From the NCBI GenBank assembly GCA_964472425.1, contig CAYYLF010000085.1, positions 1 through 5,016 of the forward strand: 5,016 bases of DNA, in the 5' to 3' direction. This document shows, one piece after another, positions 4,993 through 5,016 of this stretch; position 1 is the first letter of the stretch, and each line of letters opens with the position of its first letter. The position numbers were made by a program, and so were the translations under genes. This DNA is from RUG11867 sp964472425. Its GTDB lineage: Bacteria; Bacillota_I; Bacilli_A; RF39; UBA660. The notes under the pieces are model-generated. The model had not been told where the DNA came from. It ran no database searches and saw nothing but the letters and a program-made list of their open reading frames with translations.

Positions 4993-5016
4993 CATAAATA
5001 GGAAGAGACGTGCCTA

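Overview
The window looks like chromosomal DNA from a low-GC Gram-positive bacterium (Bacillota), most likely an uncultivated gut-type Bacilli lineage related to the RF39/Mollicutes side of the phylum. The reasons are: an AT-rich sequence with textbook sigma-A promoters and purine-rich ribosome binding sites; a gatCAB operon, which implies indirect Gln-tRNA and/or Asn-tRNA synthesis; a GatA with a Mollicutes-like active-site variant; and a membrane-anchored surface protein of a type I recall from uncultivated gut Bacillota. Tryptophan is encoded by TGG and gatB ends in TGA, so the code is standard. The taxonomic placement is inference.

All three recognised genes and the surface gene read on the minus strand (right to left). 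Positions 3522-1, from right to left, hold a consensus promoter (3468-3496), gatC (3130-3429), gatA (1673-3130), gatB (203-1672) and an intrinsic terminator (138-162). gatC and gatA share one base (TAATG), and gatA and gatB abut without a gap (TAAATG), so the three subunits are probably translationally coupled. They form the amidotransferase that converts misacylated Glu-tRNA(Gln) and/or Asp-tRNA(Asn) to the correct aminoacyl-tRNAs. To the left, another minus-strand promoter (35-63) fires out of the window toward an unseen gene.

Positions 3548-4795 hold a gene for a 415-residue exported protein with an N-terminal membrane anchor. It is not recognised as a named family. Its own weak terminator lies at 3522-3546. 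Its composition (few CpG) contrasts with the CpG-rich gat genes.

The most interesting part is the control region at 4796-5016. The promoter I assign to the surface gene is TTGACA / extended -10 TGCTACAAT, and a run of exactly ten G (minus strand) fills most of its -35/-10 spacer. The spacer is 19 bp as sequenced. Loss of two G would make the optimal 17 bp. This is the architecture of slipped-strand phase-variable promoters such as Neisseria porA, and it suggests on/off or graded expression of a surface antigen. Downstream is a roughly 120-nt structured leader. Back to back with this promoter is a divergent plus-strand promoter (4964-4992), and a small dyad sits across the gap between the two -35 boxes.
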